From Nemertoderma westbladi (Eukaryota > Xenacoelomorpha > Nemertodermatida > Nemertodermatidae): a DNA stretch of 35,757 bases. Below are positions 19,954 to 29,809 of the stretch, piece by piece. The stretch is from positions 1-35,757 of the forward strand of contig JAUCBJ010002508.1 of assembly GCA_032718475.1 (NCBI GenBank), written 5' to 3'. The notes below the pieces were generated by a model that was not told the origin of the DNA, did not search any database, and worked only from the letters and a program-made list of their open reading frames with translations. Made by a program: the position numbers and the translations under genes. The stretch's first letter is position 1. Every line of letters starts with the position of its first letter.

Positions 19954-21491
19954 ACGCGCTCGCATTCAATCGTTTTGTATTTACAAATTACGGGCAGTTA
20001 TGATAATGAAATGTGGACAATAAAAGCACTAATAAATAACATAATATATTTCGATAACGTAGTAAAAATATTGATAAAATAAGGGGAGGGGAAATGAATG
20101 AAACATTTACTTCGAGTATATGTGGTTACAAATATCAGCAGAAATAAAGTGTTATCAAAGTAAATGAAATGGGACGAATGAAAAGGCGTGCAAGCGAGCG
20201 GACGGGGAGCGAGCGAGCGAGCGAGCGGTAAAAAACAATTTGTGACAACCGGTGGAGAAAATAGGAAGACTGACGAAATTGCTCAGAATGAAGTATATAA
20301 TGGTAAATTATTACATCGCGAGGTGATAACAGGAGGTCAAGATGCTGAATGGAGGGGGTCAGGCCTAAAACATGAGGTTTGCATTGATGTAACACATGAC
20401 GGTGCTAACATACTAGGGCTAACAAATTAGTAGATTCGACCAATGAATGTGCAGGGATACAATAATTCTGTTTGAGGTTGATGGGCGTTGTGAAGGGTTA
20501 TTATTATTAATTATATAATATAATGTCAGTATATATCGAGAGGGGGGTGGTTATATGAGTGAACATGTGGCAGCCCGCTTTAACCTGGGCCCACTTACAG
20601 TACTTGATAATGTTAGTGGGACTGAGGGGGGGCTTGTTAAGTGAATGATAAGTGGAATCTCGCTGCAACCCGAGTCCACGTACTGTACAAAATGATCATG
20701 TTAGTAAGACAAGACTTGGGGGGTTTATTATATGAATGAAATGTGGAATCCCGCTGTAACCCGAGTCCACGTACTGTACGAATGATTTATGTTAGTAAGA
20801 TGGATGGGTGTGTAGTACGTATTTTGATAATTTAAATGGTCAGATTATATTGAGGGTGCCGCACCAAGTCAAGGAATTTTGTTAGTTTCTGCTATAGATA
20901 GACTGGTCAATCTACGGGAATGAAAGTCTAGTTTTTCGATATGTGTGTGTACAAATATGCAAACATGCGAACCTTTTGATTGAAATACCGGTGACAACAA
21001 TGACATAATTTGGAGACGAAGTGAGTATTACAATTTTGGGACAAAACGATAAATACATAACCGAGGCGAAAATAAGAGAGGGCAGGGCTTCAAGTACTAG
21101 CACAATCAACTCACGTGTGGAGTTAGTAAGAAAGTGAAAGTAATTGAGAGGGTGAGGTCAAGTACTACCACAATCAACTCACGTGTGGAGTTAGTAAGAA
21201 AGTGAAAGTAATTGAGAGGGTGAGGTCAAGTACTACCACAATCAACTCACGTGTGGAGTTAGTAAGAAAGTGAAAGTAATTGAGAGGGTGAGGTCAAGTA
21301 CTAGCACTAACAACTCGCGATCGGAGTTAGTAAGAAAGTGAAGTAATTAACACAGAGTGAGAGAGAGAGTGAGTGAGAGAGAGACAGGGAGAGAGAGAGA
21401 AATCGATTAAAGGCGGGTAAAGCGAGTGAGGTAAAGTAAATCGAGTGATATAAAGTGAATGTTAAAGGAAATGTTAGAGCGTTGGTTGACA
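19954..21491 (-). repeat. 5' LTR of the BEL/Pao element
   Basis: Identical to the left copy apart from three substitutions and an extra 68 bp unit: full units start at 21092, 21160 and 21228, against two full units in the left LTR. In the element's sense it begins TGTCAACC at 21491. It should hold the promoter, but I could not assign a TATA box with confidence. Confidence 0.9.
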
Positions 21492-22913
21492 AATAGAATG
21501 CCTGTGGATCTATCGTCCACTGTGGCAGACCAGACCATGCGAAATATAATTTTCGGCCTGATATGGTCTAACAGCTTGGTTAGGTTGCCTTCCCATAGAT
21601 GGCCGAGCGTAATCTGCACACGTACCCGTTTGTATACATGTACCAGGTTTTGCTGCTGCTGTCACCGTAATAGTTATAGGATGATTTACTGTACATACCG
21701 TTAGAGGATTTGCTGTACAATTGGTATAATGTCCCCCCTACTGTATTGGTGACAATCACGCTTGTACTTTCAATTATTTGATTATTTCTACTGTTTATAA
21801 TATTGGGATTATTAAAATAATTATTTTGGTCTGATATTAAATCATTAATATTTGTTACCTTTCCATCATTATAAACTTGAGTTCCAACTGACTTTTTCAT
21901 TTGTCCAGTTAATATATCTAATTATCTATATATAATATATTATTCCTTATTCCTTTGTTGGTCTCTTTCATTTGGTCTTACTAATCGCTGGACAGGGAAC
22001 CGGTTATTGGAAAGTCCAGTCGAGTGATGTGTTTTGACCCCAGAAGTAGTGTCATAAATAAGAATGGTTGTGTAACTAGTCCTAATGTGCATCACACCAA
22101 TACACCAATAATGTTATCGCCACTACATTGCGAACAACGTACCAACCACCTAACAAATCTTAAGTAAATCCTATCATAACCTAAGCAACAAATATCAAGA
22201 AGAGAGAAAGAGTAAAGACTATTTGATGTAGAACTCAAGGAATAAAGTCCACATACAATATCGTCATTAAATACACAAATAATACCACTAACACCAACAT
22301 CTGGTCACTCTACAGTTAGCACATTAATCATTCCCTATAGCAAATCAAGGCACCTGTACTCTAACTAAACAATAAACATACTCATCCATCTGTGAAGGCT
22401 CTCCTAACATAATATATTGTCCCCTTCTACTGAATAACAATTGTTACCTCCTCATTACCGGAAGTATACTGTTTTTCTATGGTATAATAACCACTACAAT
22501 ATAATCATTACACTTGATTGGGCTTTAGCTAATACACAGTGTTTAAACTTTCTTCAATACGTGATATATTGCCTGCTCACACCTCACCCATGTAACTAAA
22601 CGCCACACCTTCATACATCATATCTCACCATGTAGCCAATAATACATCCTCCGTGTTTACAAATCTAATTGTCCTTTATTGGTTTTGGTATTATCATTTA
22701 CACCCTTCATTGATATTTAGCAGGCGAGGTTTGTTGTGGCTTTCTTATAGGCGAAGAATGTACCCAACCGCGTATGGCTCTGTTCTTGCACATAGTCTGT
22801 ATTAAAGTAGACCTTCTTACTTTCCTACAGAGCAATTGTTTGTACTGCACCTATAACGTGTACTGCACATATGATGTTTGCCGTTTATACGTAAGACTGA
22901 AATGTTTACTCAC
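21492..22913. other. Unassigned DNA right of the BEL/Pao element
   Basis: This flank shows no similarity to the piggyBac-like sequence on the left side of the element. Minus-strand frames at 21407-21619 and 21580-21900 are open, but the first runs into the LTR and the second is Asn/Ser/Tyr-rich, and neither has a recognisable domain. From 21.9 kb on it is AT-rich without frames. Confidence 0.4.
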
Positions 22914-23024
22914 CGCGCAGCTTTGACATTCAGCACCATACTGAACAATAGCACCGCTGTCGGCAACAGCTTTGTTAGTGACAGCTTCAATGTAGGCATC
23001 TATTTCATCACTTCCAGAGTCCAT
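22914..23024 (-). CDS. Possible first coding exon of a host gene
   Basis: On the minus strand an ATG (23024, context TCAATGG) opens 37 codons, rich in acidic and small residues, containing DSGSDEIDAYIEAV and ending QSCA. The codon frame then meets GTGAGT (22908-22913), a consensus 5' splice site, exactly at a codon boundary. The balanced composition is unlike the surrounding AT-rich DNA. No domain is recognised, no matching acceptor exon was found downstream, and an upstream in-frame extension to 23054 is possible. This is the only host-gene candidate in the window, and it is weak. Confidence 0.3.
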
Positions 23025-23169
23025 TGACAAGGAAAACCTCTCGTGGCAATCCAATAACCCTTAATTGGGAATTAAAAAAATAAACTTGCAATTGCGGATT
23101 TAGACTCATTAGGCCAAGGAATGCCTGTTAATCACCATATGGGTGTTCTTCCACAGTAAACCCTTCCAC

Positions 23170-23345
23170 TCTGTTTCCCAAGTTGCCTTGATTCCCATTT
23201 ATCGACCACTGAAGGATGAAAGCCGGGGTTGGGCTAGGCTGCATCATTTAAAGCACTGTGTCCAAACAGTGTTACCCCAACTAGGGATCGAACCAGGGCT
23301 TCCTAATTGAAAGCCCAAGAATGTCACCACTAGACTAAGCTACAA
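23170..23345 (-). mobile_element. tRNA-derived SINE
   Basis: Minus strand, head first: TAGCTTAGTCTAGTGG (A box) and CTGGTTCGATCCCTAG (B box) within 23275-23345. A body follows with GGCTTTCATCCTTCAGTGG and CGATAAATGGG, also present in part at 8.47-8.55 kb. The anticodon arm does not pair properly, so it is a SINE head rather than a tRNA gene. The end of the element and its duplication could not be fixed. Confidence 0.6.
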
Positions 23346-23418
23346 TTAATATTACTCAATGTGATAAACTTCAACACATTATAAGTAATTATAAGGTTTA
23401 GAATTAAACCATAAAGTA

Positions 23419-23876
23419 TTAAATGGGATTAGCCCTATACACACTTCGCCACCCCAGAAACCAATATGTTTCGAGACCTGAAACAACTGTCACCACTCTA
23501 CAGCATCGATGCCAGTTAACATGCAATGTTTGGATTAGGTCTGCATGTAGGCGACGATACTCCAGAATAGGGAGACCAAGATAGCGTAGATGTTCTGTAT
23601 ATGTTCTGTCCCTTATATTTTTAATTGGGCAGTTTGTGCGTCTTTGGACTGATTCGAGGAGTTGCATTTGACCAATTTTATATGTGACCAGACAAGAGAA
23701 GCATATTCTGAAACTGGACGGACCAGAGATTTGTATAAGCTGGTAAACAATATTTGGTCGAAATTCCTGAAGCTTCGAAACATCAAACCAAGAACTTTGA
23801 TTGCCTTCTTTGTAATTGTCGCAATGTGACTGTCAAATTGAAGATCACTTTCTAAGATCACACCTAGTCCTTCTCC
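23419..23876 (-). pseudogene. LINE reverse transcriptase, C-terminal part
   Basis: Frame one (about 23876-23690) reads GLGVILESDLQFDSHI, then KVLGLMFRSFRNF and LYKSLVRPVSEYASLVWS, the thumb region of CR1/L2/Jockey-type RTs. A frame change near 23660-23680 leads to MQLLESVQRRTNCPIKNI and YTEHLRYLGLPILEYRRL, ending near 23419. The typical WNSLP tail is missing. Dead copy. Confidence 0.8.
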
Positions 23877-23883
23877 TTTAAAA

Positions 23884-25436
23884 CCCTATTAGTACCGGGC
23901 TATAAAATGTTGTACAAATACCGGGGAGGGGTCATATTGACCCCCCCCTCTAAAATCTACAAATATTTACGAAAACGTCTGATTTTTTGTTTGTACGTAG
24001 GTATCACTTGTCTGGATCCGACCGAAAAAAAAAATTTTCGAAAAATGTACTGGGGTGGTTATATTGCAGCACCAAAATTACAAGTAGTGCACAATTTTCA
24101 CCAAATTTGAAAGTTACATTTTCGGCTAATTATTTTTCAATACAGGTTTTCTGGGGTGCAAAATACATTGGAAAATATTAAAAAATGATATGATTACTAT
24201 AAATGGCTGTTTAGTCCTCTCTGCGTAGGAAAAAAATGAAAAAAAAACAAGTAACCAGCACTTTTCAATTAGAACACAAAATTTTTAATTCACTTATACG
24301 ATGCTATAAATTCACATTTTCAGGTTTTCGAGGGCGCTGATTCTAATGTAATACATTTCTAATGTGCCAGATCATTGCTACTTGTATTTTTCGGCGTAAT
24401 TTGGCAAATTTTGGTTCTAGCACCAAATTTCGTACCCATCACCAAAAAGTACAAGTTTGCGATGTCCAGTGCTGTTTTTATTGATTCCATCAGATTCAGG
24501 ACCCTCATAAACCCGTATAACGCAAGAAACAAGGTGATACTATCTACTTATCAATTTGCATATTTTCCAAAATTTGGTGCTGGCACAACAATTTTCACCC
24601 ACCGGCTAAAAATACAAGTTTGAGAACTCTTATGAAATTTTTACTGATTCCATTGAATTCAGAACTATCTCAAACCCGTATAACGCAAGAAACAAGGTGA
24701 CACAATCAATTGATATATTTGATGGTTTTCAAAATTTGGTGCTAGCACCACATTTTGCACCCACATCCGAAAAATACAAGTTTGAGATGTCTAGTTCGAT
24801 AATCATATTTTCCATTGAATTCAGAACAGCCATAAACCTCTAAAACGCAAGAAATAAATTGTCACAAGCAATTTTATCTATTGAATGGATTTTCAAAATT
24901 TCGTGCTAGCACCAAAATTTGCACACAGCACCGAAAAATACAAGTTTGATACGCTTGGTGCAACTCGTATATATTTCATCGAATCCAGAAACCCAAAAAA
25001 CCCCAATTGCGTAAAAAACAAGTTTAAAACGTTCAATTTACAAAATTGACTTATTTCAAAATTTGGTGCTGGCACCAAAATTTGGTACCCGCCGAAAAAT
25101 ACAAGTTTGAAATTTCTAAATCAATTGATATGAATTCCATCAAATTTCTAACACCAAAAAACCGGTGTAAATCAAAAATAGAGATGTTACAATTCATATT
25201 TAATGAAATGTAATTTTCAAAAAACGTCTCAAAAAAAGTGCCAAAAGTAGGGTTAAAAAATGGTGCTATAACTCGAAAAGTACCCAATATTTTTGAAAAC
25301 GGTTTTCACTACTAGGAAGACAATAGATTTTTAGGAAAAGTCATAAAATTTCAGATTCCCAACTGCGTTTGTTTCAGAATTATAATAAAAAAACCATGGG
25401 AGGGGTCATATTGACCCCCCCCCGGGTTTAATAGGG
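23884..25436 (+). mobile_element. piggyBac-like nonautonomous element, copy B (full length, about 1.55 kb)
   Basis: The element is bounded by CCCTATTAGTACCGGG on the left and CCCGGGTTTAATAGGG on the right, imperfect terminal inverted repeats (13 of 16 match). TTAA lies at 25437-25440 on the right and TTAAAA on the left. TTAA targeting with CCC…GGG ends is the signature of the piggyBac superfamily. Each end has a subterminal palindrome, GGGGTCATATTGACCCC. The interior is built of five 163 bp units and has no transposase. It splits the LINE RT. Confidence 0.8.
24407..25110. repeat. 163 bp internal tandem units with near-palindromic heads
   Basis: The palindrome-like block AATTTGGTGC(T)(A/G)GCACCAAAATT recurs with its CTAG/CTGG core at 24417, 24580, 24742, 24906 and 25069, spacings 163, 162, 164 and 163. 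Each is followed by AAAAATACAAGTTTG and, in most units, ATAACGCAAGAAAC. Because 163 is not a multiple of three, the open frames across it cannot encode a repeated protein. Confidence 0.85.
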
Positions 25437-25443
25437 TTAATGT

Positions 25444-25637
25444 TCGGCTAATTATTGATAATCCAAGCTTGTAGACGAATTTGGGTTATTACTTCCAATG
25501 TGCATTATTTTGCACTTGTCAAAGTTGAAATATAGTCTCCAAGTAATGCTCCATGCATCGAGAACACCCAAATCACATTGCAGAGGGCCTGATATCAGTG
25601 AAGGGATTGGGTTGAAAATACAACTGTTTTTCAAATC
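25444..25637 (-). pseudogene. LINE reverse transcriptase, middle part
   Basis: The minus-strand frame contains CDLGVLDAWSITWRLYFNFDKCKIMHIG, the region that follows the catalytic FxDD box in CR1/L2/Jockey-type RTs (usual form W…W.L.FN..KC..M..G). A stop follows SLDYQ just before the TTAA of the piggyBac-like element. Upstream it is cut by the RTE insertion exactly at the FxDD box. Confidence 0.8.
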
Positions 25638-25643
25638 ATCAAC

Positions 25644-26540
25644 TACTACTACTACTAGGTCGAGCGAACTCGGACAGTGGAAATGAGATCCTTCCAGGCT
25701 TCCCGATTCTCCATAGTTGTCGCAATTTCGTTTCTCCTAAGTTCAGTATCCCTTTCAAGTTGATCTATATATGTTATGGCCAGTCATCCACGACTACGCT
25801 TTCCATGAGTTGGTTGCCAGAAAAGTAGATCTGGTATGACCTCGTCTTTACTTCGTCAGCAGTGCCCACTGAATCTTATTCTGCGTTCACGGAGGGTGGT
25901 TGATACAGGTGGTATTGTACCATAAAGCTCGGCGTTAGTCAGTGTCCAGGTCTCACCCCCATATAAAAATACACTTTCCACTGTGGCTCGAAAGAACTTA
26001 GTCTTCAGGTGCCTGGAGAGATCTGATTTCCAGATGGTATCCATTTTTGATAGAGCTACCCAAGCCTTTGCTTTCCTAACTTCTATGTCCTTTTTGCTAC
26101 TCTCTCTCCATGATCCAAGATACTGGAAGTCATCGACCTTCCTTAGTTGATTATTATCAATGGTTGTCAAGTTTCCATCAACATTAAAGGTCATGAATTC
26201 GGTCTTTGTAGCATGTATATGCAATCCAACCTCCTTAGCAGCCCTCTTCACTTTATTTAGTAGAAGCTGTGCATCTGCTAGGGTATTAGAGAGCAGCGCG
26301 ATGTCATCCGCAAAGTCGGTGTCTGTGACTGTAGTTGCCGGATATCTACTACTTCTGCGTTCTTGAAGTGTGAATCCCAGGTCTTCACCCTTTGTGGCCG
26401 TCCTCATTGCGTAATCCAGCACAATTACAAATAGTAATGGTGCTAGTGTGTCACCTTGCAGTACGCCAGCCAGGATTGAGAAAAACTCAGTTTCCCATCT
26501 GGTGAGAGTACCTGCGCTTCTGTGTCACAATATAACAATC
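25644..26540 (-). pseudogene. RTE reverse transcriptase, catalytic and C-terminal part
   Basis: Minus strand, in order: TEAQVLSPDG just after the solo LTR, a one-base frame change near 26485-26490, then LAGVLQGDTLAP (motif B), VLDYAMRTATKGEDLGF and TDFADDIALLSN (catalytic box, about 26300-26315). FMTFNVDG, DFQYLGS, FLYGGETWTLT and RRIRFSGHC follow. A further frame continues to the 3' end through GRNEIATTMENR-like sequence seen also at 9.2 kb. The catalytic aspartates are present. Confidence 0.85.
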
Positions 26541-26545
26541 CAATG

Positions 26546-27106
26546 TGTGACGGGATCCGAGAGGATCCCGGTTTATCCGGTGTCGCTTATGTACGCGTCC
26601 CCGCCGTGCGAATGAAGAGATAATAGTTTGCGTTGTTCCGATGTTATTGATAACATAATACTGTAATATATATAATATGGTAAATATAGATAGCAGATAG
26701 CAGTTGACCGGTAATAACTGAGTAAACTGGTGACGGCGATGACGGTCTAAATTGTCACCGTACTACCGTGACTGTAGTGACAGACTGAGATAACTGAGGT
26801 GAATGAATAGCACGACTGGTAATATATTGCACGGTTTGGCCTTATTACTGTACCTAGTCGATGCTGTCCCCCCATTGGCTAATATCCCACTTCTCGCCCT
26901 TTCACCTTCCCTGGTGTGTTTCCCGTTGCCCCTGTTGTTCTCTCTCTGTTAGGGGTTTGGCCCCTGACCCCTATTGTGTGTTTCTCCTTCCCTTCCCACT
27001 TTATTGGGGTGACACGAGGTTGATATTGGTAATCAACCTCGTGCTCCCAATATTGCTTTATGGCTCACTTTATGGGGTTTGGTGAGGTGGAATTGATTCG
27101 CTAACA
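26546..27106 (+). mobile_element. Solo LTR (561 bp) with CAATG target duplication
   Basis: Begins TGTGACGGGATCC and ends ATTCGCTAACA, with CAATG directly on both sides (26541-26545 and 27107-27111). TG…CA ends and a 5 bp duplication are those of an LTR element reduced by LTR-LTR recombination. It sits in the RTE reverse transcriptase, whose motifs resume at normal spacing on the other side. The termini match the 253 bp element at 30770-31022. No internal coding region; superfamily (Ty3/Gypsy-like from the termini) is a guess. The strand is arbitrary. Confidence 0.85.
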
Positions 27107-27111
27107 CAATG

Positions 27112-27606
27112 CCAGCAACAATTACTTCTGGTATTCCATAAGCTCTTAGGATTTCAAGCATTTTACCTCTATGGATGGAGTCGAATGCCTTCTTGAAGTC
27201 CACAAAAGTCATGACAGCGGGGAGATTCTTTGACTTAATTCCTTCAATCAGTCTCCGTAGTGCAAGTATCTGAGCTATTGTTGATCTACTTGGTCGAAAT
27301 CCGTTTTGGCTCTTACGCAGTAGTTTCTCTATGTGAGGCCTAATCCTATATAGAATCATTTTATTGTATATTTTGGCAGCTACCACAAGCAGACAGATCC
27401 CACGATAGTTTGTTGGTATGCCGAGGTCTCCTTTCTTGGGGAGAGGCTTTAGTTGACCTTTAGTCCAAATTGGTGGTGGCTTTTCCCCTTTTAACATCCG
27501 GTTGCAAACATTCAATAATGGTCTGTTTAGCACTCCGGTTTTCCATACCTCCGCTGGGATTTCATCTAATCCACTCGCTTTATTATTGGACATGCTTTTA
27601 ATGCTT
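27112..27606 (-). pseudogene. RTE reverse transcriptase, N-terminal part
   Basis: Continuous minus-strand frame: SMSNNKASGLDEIPAEVWK, LKPLPKKGDLG, NYRGICLL, SQNGFRPSRSTIAQILALR and VDFKKAFDSIHR (motif A Asp), then YGIPEVIVAGI, at which point the solo LTR begins. It joins the endonuclease segment through a one-base frame change near 27605-27620. Confidence 0.88.
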
Positions 27607-28783
27607 CTTTTGCAGTTCGGCAGGTGTGAAGTCCCCTGTTTCTATAGGTAGTGTCTTGTCATATATTTTCCTTGTAGGGCTGACTTCGATGTTTGGTGGC
27701 TGCCCAAGCAAGTTGCTGAAGTGATTTTTCCACTTCCCAACATGTTCTTCAGGACTATCGGCTTTGAGGCGCCCCTTTGCACAACTTTTCCGACCAGATA
27801 CCTCATTTACAGTTTGCCAGGTAAGTCTTGATTGTTGCTGTATGTGAGCAGTTGTAATTGCTTCAGTTTTATCCTGTATGTACTTTTCCTGGCTGATGTT
27901 GTAGGCCAATTTAAGATCGTCCTTAGCTTTCTCAACCTTGTTAATGTTTTCGGTTGTTGGTTGTTCGGTTTTAACTTTGTAGGCTATCTTAAGATCTTCT
28001 CTCTTACAAGTAACCTCAGAGTTTTGCCATGGCACATATTGTTTTCGTTTGGGTTTCTGGGGGATATGCCTCTTAGCTGATTCCTTGTGGGCTGTTATTA
28101 TATTCTGGTATATTGAATTGGTGGATTGGTCTTCATCCATTGACTGAAGTGCTTCAAAGCGGTTTTGAACTTCTACTGTATAAGCATCCTTTACAGCATT
28201 GTCAGTTCTGAGTTTTTCCCAGTCATATTTGATTTGCTTGCTTGTCCTGGGTTTGCTGGCTCTCAAACTGAGTCTGATCTCTGCAGTCACAATTCTGTGG
28301 TCCGAACCAATTAGGTTGAACGAGCTGTATGCCTCGCAGTTGATCATGCTGTTTCTCCACTTTTTGATTATAAGGATGTAATCCAGTTGTGCTTTGGTTC
28401 CATTAGGGTATTGAAAGGTCCATAGCTTCCCCTTACTCTTTTCGAATGTGTTGTTTGTTGGTATCAATTCACATTCTTCCATTAGGTCTAAAAGTAAGTA
28501 CCCATTTCTGTTAGAACTGGTGTTATAGGTGTAACCCTTGAGGTCTTCTGGGCCAATTTGGGCATTCAGGTCACCAGCAATGACTTTAACATTGTGTTTC
28601 AGAATGTCCTTTATAAGTCCAGTCAGTTCTTCATAAAACTTGACTGCTTGTTCTGGCTCTGAGGCATTGGTTGGACTGTAGCAACATATAACTGTTGCCT
28701 TGGGATTCCCATCAAATGTTGCGATCATAACCCTGGAATTTATAGATTCAATGTTGTTTAGGGTCTTAAATGGGCTTAGCAGA
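27598..28783 (-). pseudogene. RTE APE-type endonuclease and linker (N-truncated)
   Basis: About 395 open codons. APE endonuclease motifs: SRVMIATFDGNPKATVICCYS (usual phrase just before the middle of the domain), IAGDLNAQIG (catalytic Asp/Asn), NRNGYLLLDL, WTFQYPNGTKAQLDYIL and GSDHRIV (catalytic Asp-His near the end). The first third of the domain, with its metal-binding Glu, is missing. The linker to the RT includes LTWQTVNEVSGRKS and HFSNLLG. It ends at a stop shortly before the RT, caused by a one-base shift. Confidence 0.88.
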
Positions 28784-28789
28784 ATCAAC

Positions 28790-29770
28790 AAAAATATAAA
28801 TGTTGTTGGTGATGAAATTTAGGTTATCGTTGACAAATCCAATGAACATTATAACTCCCGCAATGCTACCTTTACCTCACCTTTAACCATGAACCACAGA
28901 GAACATTCACCAGAGACAACAACTCGTTGAAATCGGTTGGTGATTAAATTGTACTAATTACCTGCAATCCCCAGAGACTTCAACTTTTCTATTAGGTGTC
29001 AGTGTGGTACCTAGTAAAAATCCTTTTTAAAATCGAGATATGCGACATCAACACAATTTCCAACATCAAGAGCCGCAGACAAGTTAGATGACATCTAGCA
29101 ACTGAAAAGTGCAGGACCTACCACGAAGACAACCATACTGGTCCTTTGTAATGCGTAGAAATTCTTGTAGATATAAATATATTACATCACGTGCAAACAA
29201 CACTTGTTAAGCTTATGCCTCTGAAGTTGCTCCACAAGTTCTTTTTTCCAATTTTATACAGTGGTACAACATTTGCCAGTTTCCAATCACTGGGTAGAGT
29301 ATGGGTATCCATTGATTTTTTAAATATAATTGATAGTAGATTAGCAATGGATAATGCAGTTTCCTTTAAAACTTGTGGATAGACATTGTCTGGTCCAGGA
29401 GAACTTGTTGATTTCATTTTCTTTATGGAGTTTAGGACTGACTCACAAGAAAAGTCTACTTAACTCAACAGTGGTGCGTTAGAAGGGGGATGTTTAGCAG
29501 AGAAAATGTCAATGTCAGATTCTACCATGAAAATGCTGTTAAAATACTTGTTTAGAGAAGTCGCTTTGGCAATATTAGTCTGAGCAGTGAAACCATCATC
29601 ATTAATGAGATCACAGACAGAGACATCTGGACTTTCTGTTTAGTACTACATATCACCAAAATTCTTTCTGATTAGTAGCTCCCTTGAGGGATGGTGCGCT
29701 CCATGTCAGCGTGAGCTTTGCGCATTGCAGTAGTGCAAATATTCCTAGGATAACACATTGTATCCTACAC
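28790..29770 (-). pseudogene. CR1/L2/Jockey-like reverse transcriptase, N-terminal part
   Basis: From 29.77 kb down the minus strand: MRKAHADMERTIPQ (linker), then STSSPGPDNVYPQVLKE, LPSDWKLANVVPLYK and NFRGISLTSVV in one frame (29187-29417 and upstream). Motif A, VAYLDFKKDF, follows at about 29.02 kb with stops around it, then LIEKLKSLGIAGN, RFQRVVVSGECS and MFIGFVND. The part ends just at the catalytic box where the RTE element has inserted. At least four stops or frame changes. Confidence 0.8.
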
Positions 29771-29809
29771 CATGTTAGCTTGTCTGTACGGGCATGGCAA
29801 GCGCTTTAG

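Larger units (their letters stand above)
10622..21491 (-). mobile_element. BEL/Pao LTR retrotransposon, about 10.9 kb
   Basis: Complete layout on the minus strand: 5' LTR (19954-21491), leader, gag-protease frame, RT-RNase H-integrase frame, polypurine tract and 3' LTR (10622-12091). The domain order protease-RT-RNase H-integrase, the Gag DUF1759-like domain and the DUF1758-like protease identify BEL/Pao. The LTRs differ by only three substitutions (11507, 11509, 11527 in left-copy coordinates) plus one 68 bp unit, so insertion is recent. At almost 1.5 kb the LTRs are long for the superfamily. I find no target duplication, and the flanks belong to unrelated sequences. Confidence 0.93.
25644..28783 (-). 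mobile_element. RTE-type LINE, 5'-truncated, 3.1 kb, inserted in the CR1-like LINE
   Basis: Flanked by ATCAAC at 25638-25643 and 28784-28789, a 6 bp target duplication. The 3' end carries a (TAG)n tail in its own sense, as do the other RTE copies here (9.26 kb, 34.40 kb). It encodes endonuclease then RT, with the endonuclease N-terminus missing. A solo LTR (26546-27106) interrupts the RT. Frame changes near 27.6 and 26.49 kb show it is inactive. Confidence 0.88.
23400..29770 (-). mobile_element. CR1/L2/Jockey-like LINE, split by two later insertions
   Basis: Three minus-strand segments (28790-29770, 25444-25637, 23419-23876) carry successive, non-overlapping parts of one reverse transcriptase in the right order. 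They are separated by an RTE element (25644-28783) and a piggyBac-like element (23884-25436). When the intervening segments are left aside, the conserved motifs follow each other at normal spacing. The endonuclease is absent, so the LINE is 5'-truncated near 29.77 kb, and it has in-frame stops. Frames and motifs are seen; the clade is inferred. Confidence 0.8.

Noticed and set aside
21407-21900. Two minus-strand open frames right of the BEL/Pao element
   Set aside because: One runs into the LTR, the other is low in complexity. I recognise no domain and see no splice or start support.
24375-25287. Open frames across the piggyBac-like element with similar peptides in both copies
   Set aside because: They follow the 163 bp unit, which is not a multiple of three. 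The peptides recur because the DNA repeats, and no transposase motif is present.
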